64,000 nt of DNA from contig NZ_CP047050.1 of the NCBI RefSeq assembly GCF_009799805.1, forward strand, positions 2,928,001 to 2,992,000, read 5' to 3'. The notes under the pieces are model-generated. The model was not told the DNA's origin. It was given only the letters and a program-made list of their open reading frames with translations, and ran no database searches. Below, in pieces: positions 23,505 through 32,288 of the stretch (the first letter of the stretch is position 1; the number at the start of each line of letters is the position of its first letter). The position numbers and the translations under genes are program-made. The DNA comes from Myroides phaeus. Lineage in GTDB: Bacteria > Bacteroidota > Bacteroidia > Flavobacteriales > Flavobacteriaceae.

Positions 23505-25910
23505 CTAATATAATGCTGGATATAAACTTGGATTTACCTCATTCATAATCGCATAAATTTTTTCAAATACATCTTCAACTGATGGTTTTGAGAAGTAATC
23601 TCCATCTGTTCCATAAGCTGGTCTGTGAGCTTTAGCAGTCAAAGTTTGTGGTTCGCTGTCTAAATGACGGTAACCTTTTTGTTCTTCTAAAACTTTTTGT
23701 AAGATATATGCTGATGCTCCTCCTGGTACGTCTTCGTCAATTACTAATAAACGGTTTGTTTTAGCTAAACTCTTAACGATATCATGATTAACATCAAATG
23801 GCAATAAAGACTGTGCATCAATAATTTCCACTTCAATACCCAACTCCAACAATTCTTGAGCTGCTTGCTCTACAATTCTCAAAGTAGATCCGTAAGAAAC
23901 CACAGTAATATCTTTACCTTCTTTGATTGTTTCTACTACTCCAATAGGTGTTTTGAACTCACCTAAATTCGTTGGCATCGTTTCTTTCAAACGGTATCCG
24001 TTCAAACATTCGATTAACAACGCTGGCTCATCGCTTTCCATTAATGTATTATAGAAACCTGCTGCTTTAGTCATATTACGTGGTACTAAAACGTGCATTC
24101 CTCTAATTGCATTAATAATCATACCCATAGGAGAACCTGAATGCCAAATTCCCTCTAAACGGTGTCCTCGTGTTCTTACAATCAATGGTGCTTTTTGACG
24201 ACCTACAGTTCTATATTGTAATGTAGCCAAGTCATCACTCATAATTTGAATAGCGTATAATAAATAATCTAAGTACTGAATTTCTGCAATAGGACGTAAT
24301 CCTCTCATTGCCATACCAATTCCTTGACCTAAAATTGTAGCCTCACGAATACCTGTATCTGATACTCTATTTAATCCGTGTTTTTCTTGTAACCCTTCTA
24401 ATCCTTGGTTTACGTCACCGATATTACCAGCGTCTTCTCCAAAAATCATCACGTTTTTGTGTTTTTCTAAGATAAAATCAAAATTATCTTTCAAAATTAC
24501 ACGTGCATCTACTTCCTCTGATGTTTCATCGTAAGCAGGCAACACCTCATTAACTAATGCAGCTTTGTGAGCTGTTTCAGACATTAAATGAGAACTATAT
24601 CTACCTTGATTTTGTTCAAAGTAGTTTTCAATAAACTGAACTAAAGTTCCTTTCCCTGCTTCTTTCACTACCATACGCAACGCTTTACGTGCTACAGTAA
24701 TTACATCTTTGCGGATTGGCTCTTTTATTCCTGCTAAATCATTTGCAAATTTCTCTAAGAAAACGCGGTTTGGACTTGATGCAGCAACTGTATTTAACAC
24801 AGCTACTAATTGATCTCTTTCTGCTACAATTGGATCTAAATATGCTTTCCAAGCAGCTTTTTTTCCATCAAGAACCTCTTTTTTCAATTGTTTATCTAAT
24901 TCATCTAACTCTTCTGTTGTAGCGATGTCTGAACTAATAATCCAATTTCTAAACTGAACGATACAATCTTTCTCTGCTTCCCACTCTAAACGCTCTTTAC
25001 TTTTGTATCTCTCGTGAGACCCTGAAGTTGAGTGTCCTTGTGGTTGTGTAAGCTCTTGTACGTGAATTAAAACTGGCGTATGTTCTTCTCTTGCAATTTT
25101 TGAAGCTTTTGCATACGTTTCAATTAAAGAAACATAATCCCATCCGTTTACTCTTAAGATTTCGTAACCGTTTCCTTTATCATCACGTTGAAATCCTTTT
25201 AAGATTTCAGAGATATTTTCTTTTGTAGTTTGATATTTTGCGTGAACAGAGATTCCGTAATTGTCATCCCAAACGCTCATAACCATTGGCACTTGTAATA
25301 CACCAGCTGCATTAATTGTTTCAAAAAACAATCCTTCTGACGTAGAAGCATTACCAATTGTACCCCAAGCTACTTCATTACCATTAACAGAAAAATTACC
25401 TTCTGCATCTGCCTCAGCAAATTCTCTATAGTATTTTGAAGCTTGTGCTAAACCTAACAATCTTGGCATTTGCCCAGCTGTAGGAGAAATATCCGCACTT
25501 GAGTTCTTTTGATTTACTAATTTATTCCAGTTTCCATTTTCATCAACACTATGCGTAGCAAAGTGTCCTCCCATTTGACGTCCTCCAGACATTGGATCAT
25601 ACGCTAAATCAGCATGTCCAAAAAGTCCTGCAAAAAACTGCTCAACTGTCAATTCTCCAATCGCCATCATAAATGTTTGATCGCGATAGTAACCTGATCT
25701 AAAATCACCGTTTTGAAAAGCTTTAGCTAATGCCAATTGTGGCACTTCTTTTCCATCACCAAAAATTCCAAACTTCGCTTTTCCAGTAAGAACTTCACGT
25801 CTACCAAGTAAACTACATTCTCTACTTAACTTAGCAATTTTATAATCTTGAATTACCTCTTTCTTAAAATCTTCGTAAGAAAGAGCCATATTTGTTTCTT
25901 TTTGACTCAT
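23505..25910 (-). CDS. Fused alpha/beta E1 thiamine-dependent 2-oxoacid dehydrogenase
   Basis: 801 residues: alpha-type TPP domain (~20-330), a linker rich in charged residues (~330-480), and a beta-type transketolase-like domain (~485-800) with EDAGNIGDVNQGL and DTGIREATILGQGIG. It should decarboxylate a 2-oxoacid and pass the acyl group to an E2 lipoyl enzyme. The usual TPP motif GDGxxxEG..NN reads GNASTSEG..DDNYG, so the metal-binding Asp is Asn; I recall this as typical for the Bacteroidota family. The phosphorylation-loop-like region STSGSHERYKSKERLEWE is present. The substrate (branched-chain 2-oxoacids or pyruvate) cannot be fixed. CGAATATA at 25938-25945 is a near-consensus promoter element. 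Confidence 0.85.
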   Translation of the reverse strand: MSQKETNMALSYEDFKKEVIQDYKIAKLSRECSLLGRREVLTGKAKFGIFGDGKEVPQLALAKAFQNGDFRSGYYRDQTFMMAIGELTVEQFFAGLFGHADLAYDPMSGGRQMGGHFATHSVDENGNWNKLVNQKNSSADISPTAGQMPRLLGLAQASKYYREFAEADAEGNFSVNGNEVAWGTIGNASTSEGLFFETINAAGVLQVPMVMSVWDDNYGISVHAKYQTTKENISEILKGFQRDDKGNGYEILRVNGWDYVSLIETYAKASKIAREEHTPVLIHVQELTQPQGHSTSGSHERYKSKERLEWEAEKDCIVQFRNWIISSDIATTEELDELDKQLKKEVLDGKKAAWKAYLDPIVAERDQLVAVLNTVAASSPNRVFLEKFANDLAGIKEPIRKDVITVARKALRMVVKEAGKGTLVQFIENYFEQNQGRYSSHLMSETAHKAALVNEVLPAYDETSEEVDARVILKDNFDFILEKHKNVMIFGEDAGNIGDVNQGLEGLQEKHGLNRVSDTGIREATILGQGIGMAMRGLRPIAEIQYLDYLLYAIQIMSDDLATLQYRTVGRQKAPLIVRTRGHRLEGIWHSGSPMGMIINAIRGMHVLVPRNMTKAAGFYNTLMESDEPALLIECLNGYRLKETMPTNLGEFKTPIGVVETIKEGKDITVVSYGSTLRIVEQAAQELLELGIEVEIIDAQSLLPFDVNHDIVKSLAKTNRLLVIDEDVPGGASAYILQKVLEEQKGYRHLDSEPQTLTAKAHRPAYGTDGDYFSKPSVEDVFEKIYAIMNEVNPSLYPALY

Positions 25911-26108
25911 CGTAAAAATGTACTAATTTACCGGTTACGAATATAGAATAATATCGATAAAAAAGCTAATTTATAACACTACATTATTACCAATTAATGC
26001 ACATCTCAATTATTGTTTTAATAATCAACTCCACATTTAATTATCAAAAACAAAATATTTTGTTAATTCACTATTTATAGATTATTAATATGATAATCGT
26101 ATTTCAAC

Positions 26109-26135
26109 AAAAAAACCCGTCATCAGACGGGTTTT
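26109..26135 (-). terminator. Terminator of the nitroreductase gene
   Basis: AAAACCCGTC, ATCA-type loop, GACGGGTTTT, with further As that read as Ts on the minus strand. Confidence 0.9.
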
Positions 26136-26160
26136 AAGTTTTTATTAGATACTGTTATTT

Positions 26161-26796
26161 TTACTCTATAACAGTTAAAATTGACTCTAATGAGAATCGC
26201 ACTTTTTTCATCGGAGCTAACCAATCATTTTCATGATCTCTTTCTCCCAATGCTAAAATAGTTACGCTTTTTAATCCCTTTGCAGTAAGTCCTAACATCT
26301 CATCCATTTGATCATTGTGAAACCCTTCCATTGGCGAAGCGTCAACTTTTAACTCTGCCGCTGCTCCAATAGCTAAACCAAATGCAATATATGCTTGTCT
26401 TGCCGCGTGTTGAAATTGTTGTTCCTCTGTTAATGAACCAAAATGAGCTTTAAGCGAGTTTTTATAATCGTTCATTTCTCCTTTTGCCATCTCGCGAATA
26501 GTTTCCATATTGTCAAAAACACTATCTATACGCGCTTCAGTATACGTATCCCAAACAGCAAATACCAATAAATGTGAACACTCTTTTACTTGTACCTGAT
26601 TCATTGCTACAGGAACCAACTTCTCTTTTAACTCTTGATTTTTAATTAAAATCATTTCAAAAGGTTGTAATCCTGATGATGTTGGCGCCATGCGTGCTGT
26701 TTCTACAATCTGCATCACTACCTCATCACTTAATTTAACCTCACTATTGTAACGTTTAGTAGCATATCGCCACTGTAAACTATTTAATAATTCCAT
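26161..26796 (-). CDS. Nitroreductase-family NAD(P)H-dependent FMN oxidoreductase
   Basis: 211 residues. Opens LNSLQWRYATKRYNSEVKLS, the FMN-binding R(Y/R)..K.. motif of the family, then MAPTSSGLQPFEMILIKN. The central HAARQAYIAFGLAIGAAAELKVDASPMEGF and C-terminal LALGERDHENDWLAPMKKVRF complete the NfsB-like pattern. Such homodimeric cytoplasmic flavoenzymes reduce nitroaromatics and quinones; the physiological substrate is unknown. Its start is 13 bp after the purC stop, so it is probably the last gene of an operon with purC and the 661-residue E1. Confidence 0.92.
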   Translation of the reverse strand: MELLNSLQWRYATKRYNSEVKLSDEVVMQIVETARMAPTSSGLQPFEMILIKNQELKEKLVPVAMNQVQVKECSHLLVFAVWDTYTEARIDSVFDNMETIREMAKGEMNDYKNSLKAHFGSLTEEQQFQHAARQAYIAFGLAIGAAAELKVDASPMEGFHNDQMDEMLGLTAKGLKSVTILALGERDHENDWLAPMKKVRFSLESILTVIE

Positions 26797-26809
26797 TTTT
26801 CAATATTAA

Positions 26810-27760
26810 TTATTTAGCTAAAAAAGCCAAAACATTCTTTTCTATTCTCTCATTAATATTTGATACATCTGCTTTTACAAAAGGTTCACCTATAATTTTC
26901 TCGTACAATTCAATGTAGCGCTCTGAAACTGATGCAATATATTCATCTGTCATTTCAGGTACTTGTTGTCCTTCTTGCCCTTGAAAACCGTTGCCAATTA
27001 ACCATTGTCTAACAAACTCTTTAGACAATTGCTTTTGAGCCTCCCCTTTTGCTTGACGTTCTTCATAACCATCCGCATAAAAATAACGCGATGAATCTGG
27101 TGTATGAATTTCGTCTATTAACACAATCTTTCCTTCTTTTGTCTTTCCAAACTCATACTTTGTATCTACTAAGATAAGTCCTCTTGCCGCAGCAATTTCG
27201 CTCCCTCTTTTATAAAGCGCCTGTGTATATTGTTCTAAAACCAAATAATCTTCTTCAGAAACAATTCCCCTTGCCAAGATATCCTCTCTTGAAATATCTA
27301 CATCGTGTAACCCAATTTCCTCTTTAGTAGAAGGCGTAATAATTGGTGATGTAAGTTTATCATTTTCTTTAAGACCTTCTGCAAGTGTAACACCACATAA
27401 AACTCTTTTTCCGGCAGCATATTCGCGAGCAGCATGCCCTGCAAGATATCCTCTAATTACCATTTCTACTTTGAAAGGCTCACAAACGTGTCCCACTGCA
27501 ACATTAGGATCAGGTGTAGCGACTAACCAATTTGGTACAATATCACTGGTCATCTCCATAAACTTCGTTGCAATCTGGTTCAAGATTTGTCCTTTAAAAG
27601 GAATCCCTTTTGGCATAATCACGTCAAATGCAGATAATCTATCCGTAGCAACCATAACCAATAGGTTGTCGTTGATATTGTAAACCTCTCTTACTTTTCC
27701 GTGATAAACTGACTTTTGATTTGGAAACTCAAAACTCGTTTTTGTGATTGTGTTATTCAT
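26810..27760 (-). CDS. purC: SAICAR synthase (phosphoribosylaminoimidazole-succinocarboxamide synthase)
   Basis: 316 residues, the longer PurC form found in Bacteroidota and eukaryote-like lineages. It joins CAIR and aspartate using ATP, step 8 of purine synthesis. Motifs: [32 protein letters not shown] (ATP-binding start), [38 protein letters not shown] (succinate/aspartate loop) and LVDTKYEFG then [22 protein letters not shown]. All key residues appear present. It lies between the E1 and nitroreductase genes (31 and 13 bp gaps) without other purine genes. Confidence 0.97.
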   Translation of the reverse strand: MNNTITKTSFEFPNQKSVYHGKVREVYNINDNLLVMVATDRLSAFDVIMPKGIPFKGQILNQIATKFMEMTSDIVPNWLVATPDPNVAVGHVCEPFKVEMVIRGYLAGHAAREYAAGKRVLCGVTLAEGLKENDKLTSPIITPSTKEEIGLHDVDISREDILARGIVSEEDYLVLEQYTQALYKRGSEIAAARGLILVDTKYEFGKTKEGKIVLIDEIHTPDSSRYFYADGYEERQAKGEAQKQLSKEFVRQWLIGNGFQGQEGQQVPEMTDEYIASVSERYIELYEKIIGEPFVKADVSNINERIEKNVLAFLAK

Positions 27761-27791
27761 ATTTTTATTTAGTTGTGTAGTTCTTTCTTAC

Positions 27792-29777
27792 TTAATACGC
27801 TAATAGTTCTATTAACGCTTGTTCAAATCTATTTTTAGGTAGATATTGATCTTCCAAAGCTTTCACAAATGGGATAGCTGTTTCCAAACTTGCCACACGT
27901 TTTACTGGTGCGTCTAAATGTTCAAAACAGTTTTCCATAATCATTGCTGATATATCACTTGCAACTCCTCCAAACATTGAATCCTCTTGCAAAATTATAA
28001 CTTTATTTGTTTTCTTAACGGAATTAAATATAGTTTCAGTATCCAATGGTTGTAAGGTACGCAAATCTATTAAATCTGCTTTTATTTTTGGGTTTTTATC
28101 TAAAGTTTCTAACGCCCAATGTACTCCTGCCCCAAAAGATATAATGGTAACATCCCCTCCTTCTCTCAACATTGCTGCTTTGCCAAACGGAATCGTGTAA
28201 TAATCTTTTGGTACATCCTGATACACACTGCGATACAATTGTTTATGTTCAAAGAATATAACAGGGTTTGGATCGTTAATCGCTGTATTCATCAATCCTT
28301 TTGCATCTACTGGAAATGCAGGATAAACAACTTTTAACCCTGGTGTTTTGGTAAACCACGCTTCATTTGTTTGAGAGTGAAATGGCCCTGCTTGGGTACC
28401 TCCACCACAAGGCATACGCACTACTACATCCGCTTTTTCATTCCATCTGTAATGTATCTTAGCCAAGTAGTTGACAATCGGATTAAAGCCTGTTGACACA
28501 AAATCACCAAACTGCATTTCCATAATTGCTTTTCCTCCATTAATTGAGTACCCCATAGCTGCAGAGACAACCGCACTTTCACAAATTGGTGTATTTCTGA
28601 TGCGCTCCTTGCCAAACAGATCTACAAAACCATCTGTTACTTTAAATGCTCCTCCGTACTCAGCAATATCTTGCCCCATTATAACTAACTCGGGATGTCT
28701 TTCAAATGACTCTTTCAACGCTTGTGAAATAGCGTCTATAAAACGGATATTTTCCTTTTCTATTGATGGTTTAACTTCTTCGTAAACAAAAGGCGCGTAC
28801 ATATCTGATAACTCCTCTTGCAGATTAGCTACAATTGGCGCTTCTTCTTGCACTGCTTTCCAATCTCTATCTATCTCTTCTTTAAATGCTTGACGCATTA
28901 CCTCATCTACTTCTGCTGTTAACACACCTTCTGCTAATAGATAAGAACGATAATTTTCCAATGGGTCTTTGCGTTCCCATTCATCCATTAACTCTTGCGG
29001 TACATACTTTGTACCACTTGCTTCTTCATGCCCTCTACGTCTAAACGTTAAAAACTCAATCAATACAGGGCGTGGATTCTCTCGCATTGACGCTGCAATC
29101 TCACTAATTTGCGTATAGACTTCTAAGATATTATTTCCGTCTATAATATGACTTTCCATTCCATATCCTTGCGCTCTATCCGCCAAGTGTTTACATCGAT
29201 ATTGCTCATTAGTAGGTGTAGACAATCCGTAACCATTGTTTTCAATAACAAACAGTACTGGTAAATCCCACACAGATGCAATATTCAACGCTTCGTGAAA
29301 ATCTCCTTCCGACGTTCCCCCTTCACCAGTAAACACCGCCGTTATCTTCTTTTGTTTACGCAATTTGTGTGCCAAGGCTATTCCATCAGCAACTCCCAAC
29401 TGTGGCCCAAGGTGCGATATCATTCCAACGATGTGGTACTCCTGAGTTCCAAAGTGAAAAGAGCGTTCTCTTCCTTTTGTAAAACCATTCGCTTTTCCTT
29501 GCCATTGGGAGAATAATCGGTGTAGTGGAATATCTCGAGAAGTAAAAACTCCCAAGTTTCTATGCATGGGTAAAACATATTCGTCTGACTCTAAAGCAGC
29601 TACAATTCCAACAGAAATTGCCTCTTGCCCAATACCTGAGAACCATTTGGTTACCTTGCCTTGCCTAATAAGAATAAGCATTTTTTCTTCTACCATACGA
29701 GGTTTAAGTAGCCTCTGGTAAAGATCAAGTAATACTTGATCTGATAATTTTTTTCGGTTATAGTTTATTTGTTTCAT
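27792..29777 (-). CDS. Fused alpha/beta E1 2-oxoacid dehydrogenase (likely branched-chain 2-oxoacid)
   Basis: 661 residues; alpha part (~1-335) and beta part (~345-661) fused. The TPP site is GEGGTSEG (near-canonical, GDG as GEG) followed by IENNGYGLS, so both metal-binding features are kept, unlike the 801-residue enzyme. Other landmarks: GQEAISVGIVAALESDEYVLPMHRN, FRRRGHEEASG (phosphorylation-loop region), and in the beta half GQDIAEYGGAFKVT and TPICESAVVSAAMGYSINGG. The most likely substrates are branched-chain 2-oxoacids from Val, Leu and Ile, which feed branched fatty acids abundant in Flavobacteria. No E2 or E3 genes are adjacent. Probable first gene of the operon with purC and the nitroreductase. 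Confidence 0.88.
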   Translation of the reverse strand: MKQINYNRKKLSDQVLLDLYQRLLKPRMVEEKMLILIRQGKVTKWFSGIGQEAISVGIVAALESDEYVLPMHRNLGVFTSRDIPLHRLFSQWQGKANGFTKGRERSFHFGTQEYHIVGMISHLGPQLGVADGIALAHKLRKQKKITAVFTGEGGTSEGDFHEALNIASVWDLPVLFVIENNGYGLSTPTNEQYRCKHLADRAQGYGMESHIIDGNNILEVYTQISEIAASMRENPRPVLIEFLTFRRRGHEEASGTKYVPQELMDEWERKDPLENYRSYLLAEGVLTAEVDEVMRQAFKEEIDRDWKAVQEEAPIVANLQEELSDMYAPFVYEEVKPSIEKENIRFIDAISQALKESFERHPELVIMGQDIAEYGGAFKVTDGFVDLFGKERIRNTPICESAVVSAAMGYSINGGKAIMEMQFGDFVSTGFNPIVNYLAKIHYRWNEKADVVVRMPCGGGTQAGPFHSQTNEAWFTKTPGLKVVYPAFPVDAKGLMNTAINDPNPVIFFEHKQLYRSVYQDVPKDYYTIPFGKAAMLREGGDVTIISFGAGVHWALETLDKNPKIKADLIDLRTLQPLDTETIFNSVKKTNKVIILQEDSMFGGVASDISAMIMENCFEHLDAPVKRVASLETAIPFVKALEDQYLPKNRFEQALIELLAY

Positions 29778-29898
29778 GGTTGGTTTTAAAGAAACTAAAA
29801 TAAGAATATTTGCGAATCAAAAAACATTACCACCTTCTTTTTACTCTCATTTTGAGATAAAAGAATCCCTATTTTATTTTTAACCATCCCTTTATAAT

Positions 29899-30189
29899 CT
29901 AAGAGGACTTACGCCAAGCTAAAAACAAGAGTAATACAATAGATAAATAAACAAGTAAAAAAGGCAATACACTTACGTCAAAAAAACGGTAACCGATAAT
30001 ACTAAAAAAGAAAACAACCGGATAAACCAAAACTAAATACAGAAAAGTTCTGGATACAAAAAATTGTATCTTCTGTTTATTATTTGATGCTTTAAATACA
30101 GGAGCTCCTAAGCTCATAACGGAAGGAATAAACATTAATACACTCCCTAAAAACGCTATACTAACTATAATCCACAAGACAATATTCAT
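29899..30189 (-). CDS. Small membrane protein of unknown function
   Basis: 96 residues from the ATG at 30189; a GTG at 30195 would add two. Three hydrophobic segments are visible: IVLWIIVSIAFLGSVLMFI, FLYLVLVYPVVFFFSIIGY and VLPFLLVYLSIVLLLFLAW, separated by a short loop with KASNNKQKIQ. This predicts a three-helix inner-membrane protein. No family recognised. It lies 134 bp downstream of the lectin-like gene at 30324 on the same strand and could be its last operon partner or independent. Confidence 0.6.
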   Translation of the reverse strand: MNIVLWIIVSIAFLGSVLMFIPSVMSLGAPVFKASNNKQKIQFFVSRTFLYLVLVYPVVFFFSIIGYRFFDVSVLPFLLVYLSIVLLLFLAWRKSS

Positions 30190-30323
30190 CGGCACTTTGT
30201 ATTTCTTTGTTCTAATTACTATAGTGACATTTTTCTATCACATTTCACAAACAAAAATAGAATTATAATTTTACAGCTAAAATAAATCTTCTTTAAAGCA
30301 CAGAAAAAGATTAGGGATTATCC

Positions 30324-31877
30324 TTAATTAGGTTTCATTCTTATATTGGGGTTGACATAAATTGGGCATTCCTCTGCAGTTAAAGTAATACTTGCCGGAT
30401 TTGACCTATACATCTCATCTCCGTAAGGTTCCCAAGTACCACCTTCTTTTGCTTTCATTGAATATCTCACAGTTGCTTTATTCCCTACAAAGTTATCATT
30501 AGGTATAAAAGTGATATAACTTATATTAGGATCATAAATCCACATACCATTAGTATCAGCATATCGATACCCTTCAATAGCAGTTGTTCCATCACTCGAA
30601 TAAAAAACAAAAGACGCTGGATCTATATTTTCATTTCCTGCTATAGGATTTGATATATGATTAGTATATGCATAATCATCTGTAAATGCATAAAACTTAG
30701 ACGCTGTTTTATCACATACAGTCATATTTTTATCTGTAGCAACTGCTGAATAAGGCACAGAAATCAACAAATTTCTAATCATGTGTATATCTGTACGTCC
30801 TCCTGTAATCCCAGCAAATCCAACCTTAAAAATTTTTGGAATCGGTGCATCCAAAACAAACTTAACATCTTCCCCTGCTACATTCTTCTCTTTTTTCTTT
30901 GTTGTAAAATCACCAAACTTTGCCTCTGCATTTTCAAAATAAGTCACTTTTGTTTTATAGTGATATTTATCTATAATCGTAGAAATCACCTTACCGTGTT
31001 GAATTTTTACTGTTACAACAAGTCCACCTTCTCTATGCGGTAATAAACTAATAAATGCTTTTCTAAAATTCTCATCGTCTTCATTATCCGCAACCTTTCC
31101 ATTTCGCAAGCTAAACGAAGTTTTCTGTGAAAAACTTGGCCCAAAACTATAAGTACCATCATCATTTAATTCAGCACTACCATTAGTTTGAGAATCTGTT
31201 TTCAAAGTACTCACTGTTTTCAACACAGGATACCCTCTGTACCCTTGCATTGGATCACCATCAGGTAACTTATATTCAGCCCCTCTTAAGGTAACGTGAC
31301 TTTGCCCTACAGTCCACGAATTCAAAGCTGGCCAATTATGACCTTTTATTCCTGATATTCTTATATCACTTTGAAATGCTCTGTTTTTAAAATTTCCTGT
31401 AATATTCAAACCTACTCCTAAATAAGCATTAGGCAACCCCTTTCTTCTTTTTAATTTCTCATCCTCTGAAGCTCTATTATACATATAGCCCATAGAACGA
31501 CCTGTTGCCCCCATTTGCATTTCTTCTGAAGAAGTAGCCCCATCATACAAGAAAACAATAAAACCATCTGTTCCTTCTACTTCAGGACCATCATAAACAT
31601 TAAATTCAAAACTAATATCAATACCATTACTCGACGTAAAAGCCATATCATCCATTAAAACAGCACCAAATCGCTGTTGTTCTAAAGGAGTAAGCTTTAA
31701 ACCATACTTAGTAAATCTTGCACTATTCTTCTCACGTTCTGGTAAATAAAGTCCTTTTGGAACATCAGTTCCCTCTTGAAGTGTCAAGAAAAAAGGATAG
31801 TGTACTTTTCCACTCTGTGCAAAAATATTTATGAATGAAAACACTAAAAACACAACTGTTATTTTAAATATATTCAT
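30324..31877 (-). CDS. Secreted lectin-like protein, paralogue 2
   Basis: 517 residues. Signal peptide ~1-20 (ITVVFLVFSFINIFAQ). Residues ~25-380 resemble an L-type (legume-like) lectin fold: SSNGIDISFEFNVYDG, GTDGFIVFLYDG, RSMGYMYN, YLGVGLNITGNFKN, TLRGAEYKL and KVGFAGITGGRTDIHMIRNL. Residues ~395-500 contain a CshA-like or Ig-like segment (DPASFVFYSSDGT, GMWIYDP, ITFIPNDNFVG). It is about as long as, and clearly similar throughout to, the product at 40779-42332. The two flank the giant repeat gene. Binding of a glycan on self or host surfaces is inferred from the fold, not shown. Confidence 0.75.
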   Translation of the reverse strand: MNIFKITVVFLVFSFINIFAQSGKVHYPFFLTLQEGTDVPKGLYLPEREKNSARFTKYGLKLTPLEQQRFGAVLMDDMAFTSSNGIDISFEFNVYDGPEVEGTDGFIVFLYDGATSSEEMQMGATGRSMGYMYNRASEDEKLKRRKGLPNAYLGVGLNITGNFKNRAFQSDIRISGIKGHNWPALNSWTVGQSHVTLRGAEYKLPDGDPMQGYRGYPVLKTVSTLKTDSQTNGSAELNDDGTYSFGPSFSQKTSFSLRNGKVADNEDDENFRKAFISLLPHREGGLVVTVKIQHGKVISTIIDKYHYKTKVTYFENAEAKFGDFTTKKKEKNVAGEDVKFVLDAPIPKIFKVGFAGITGGRTDIHMIRNLLISVPYSAVATDKNMTVCDKTASKFYAFTDDYAYTNHISNPIAGNENIDPASFVFYSSDGTTAIEGYRYADTNGMWIYDPNISYITFIPNDNFVGNKATVRYSMKAKEGGTWEPYGDEMYRSNPASITLTAEECPIYVNPNIRMKPN

Positions 31878-32232
31878 AATTAAAAATTTAGATTTTTATA
31901 CTAATTCTAATAAACACAAACACTATTACCTAAATTTAACATAAAATACACAAAAAAACAACTTTCAAAATCACACTATATAAAACTATTAAAAAAATTA
32001 TTTGGTTAACTTTACAATTCTTAACAACGGCAAGAATCATAAATGCTCAACAAAGTAATCAATCGTAGATTATTCGAGGACTATTTGAGACTTGTTCGGA
32101 AAAAGGGGCCTTTTTCCGAACAAGTCCCGAACAACTATACTACTTTCCCGAAACAAGCAACAAAAAACACTTAATTCAAATTTTCTCAAGACACTTTGCT
32201 TTACAAAAAAGGCAAACTGCTCATTGTTCCAT
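31878..32232. other. Gap between giant repeat gene and lectin-like gene
   Basis: Non-coding. It holds the palindrome at 32091-32124 and, at its right end, the terminator of the giant gene; the lectin promoter must lie here but no TAnnTTTG element was found close to the start. Confidence 0.5.
32091..32124. repeat. Perfect 16-bp inverted repeat
   Basis: CTTGTTCGGAAAAAGG, GG spacer, then its exact reverse complement. It is not followed by a T run. A partly similar GTCCCGAACAA follows directly. Could be an operator, a second terminator or a mobile-element remnant. Confidence 0.7.
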
Positions 32233-32265
32233 AAAAAAAGGACAAGCATTTCTGCCTGTCCTTTT
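32233..32265 (-). terminator. Terminator of the giant repeat gene
   Basis: AAAAGGACA pairs with TGTCCTTTT; T run on the minus strand, 24 bp after the stop. Confidence 0.85.
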
Positions 32266-32288
32266 AAAATTTACTTATTAAAAAATTC

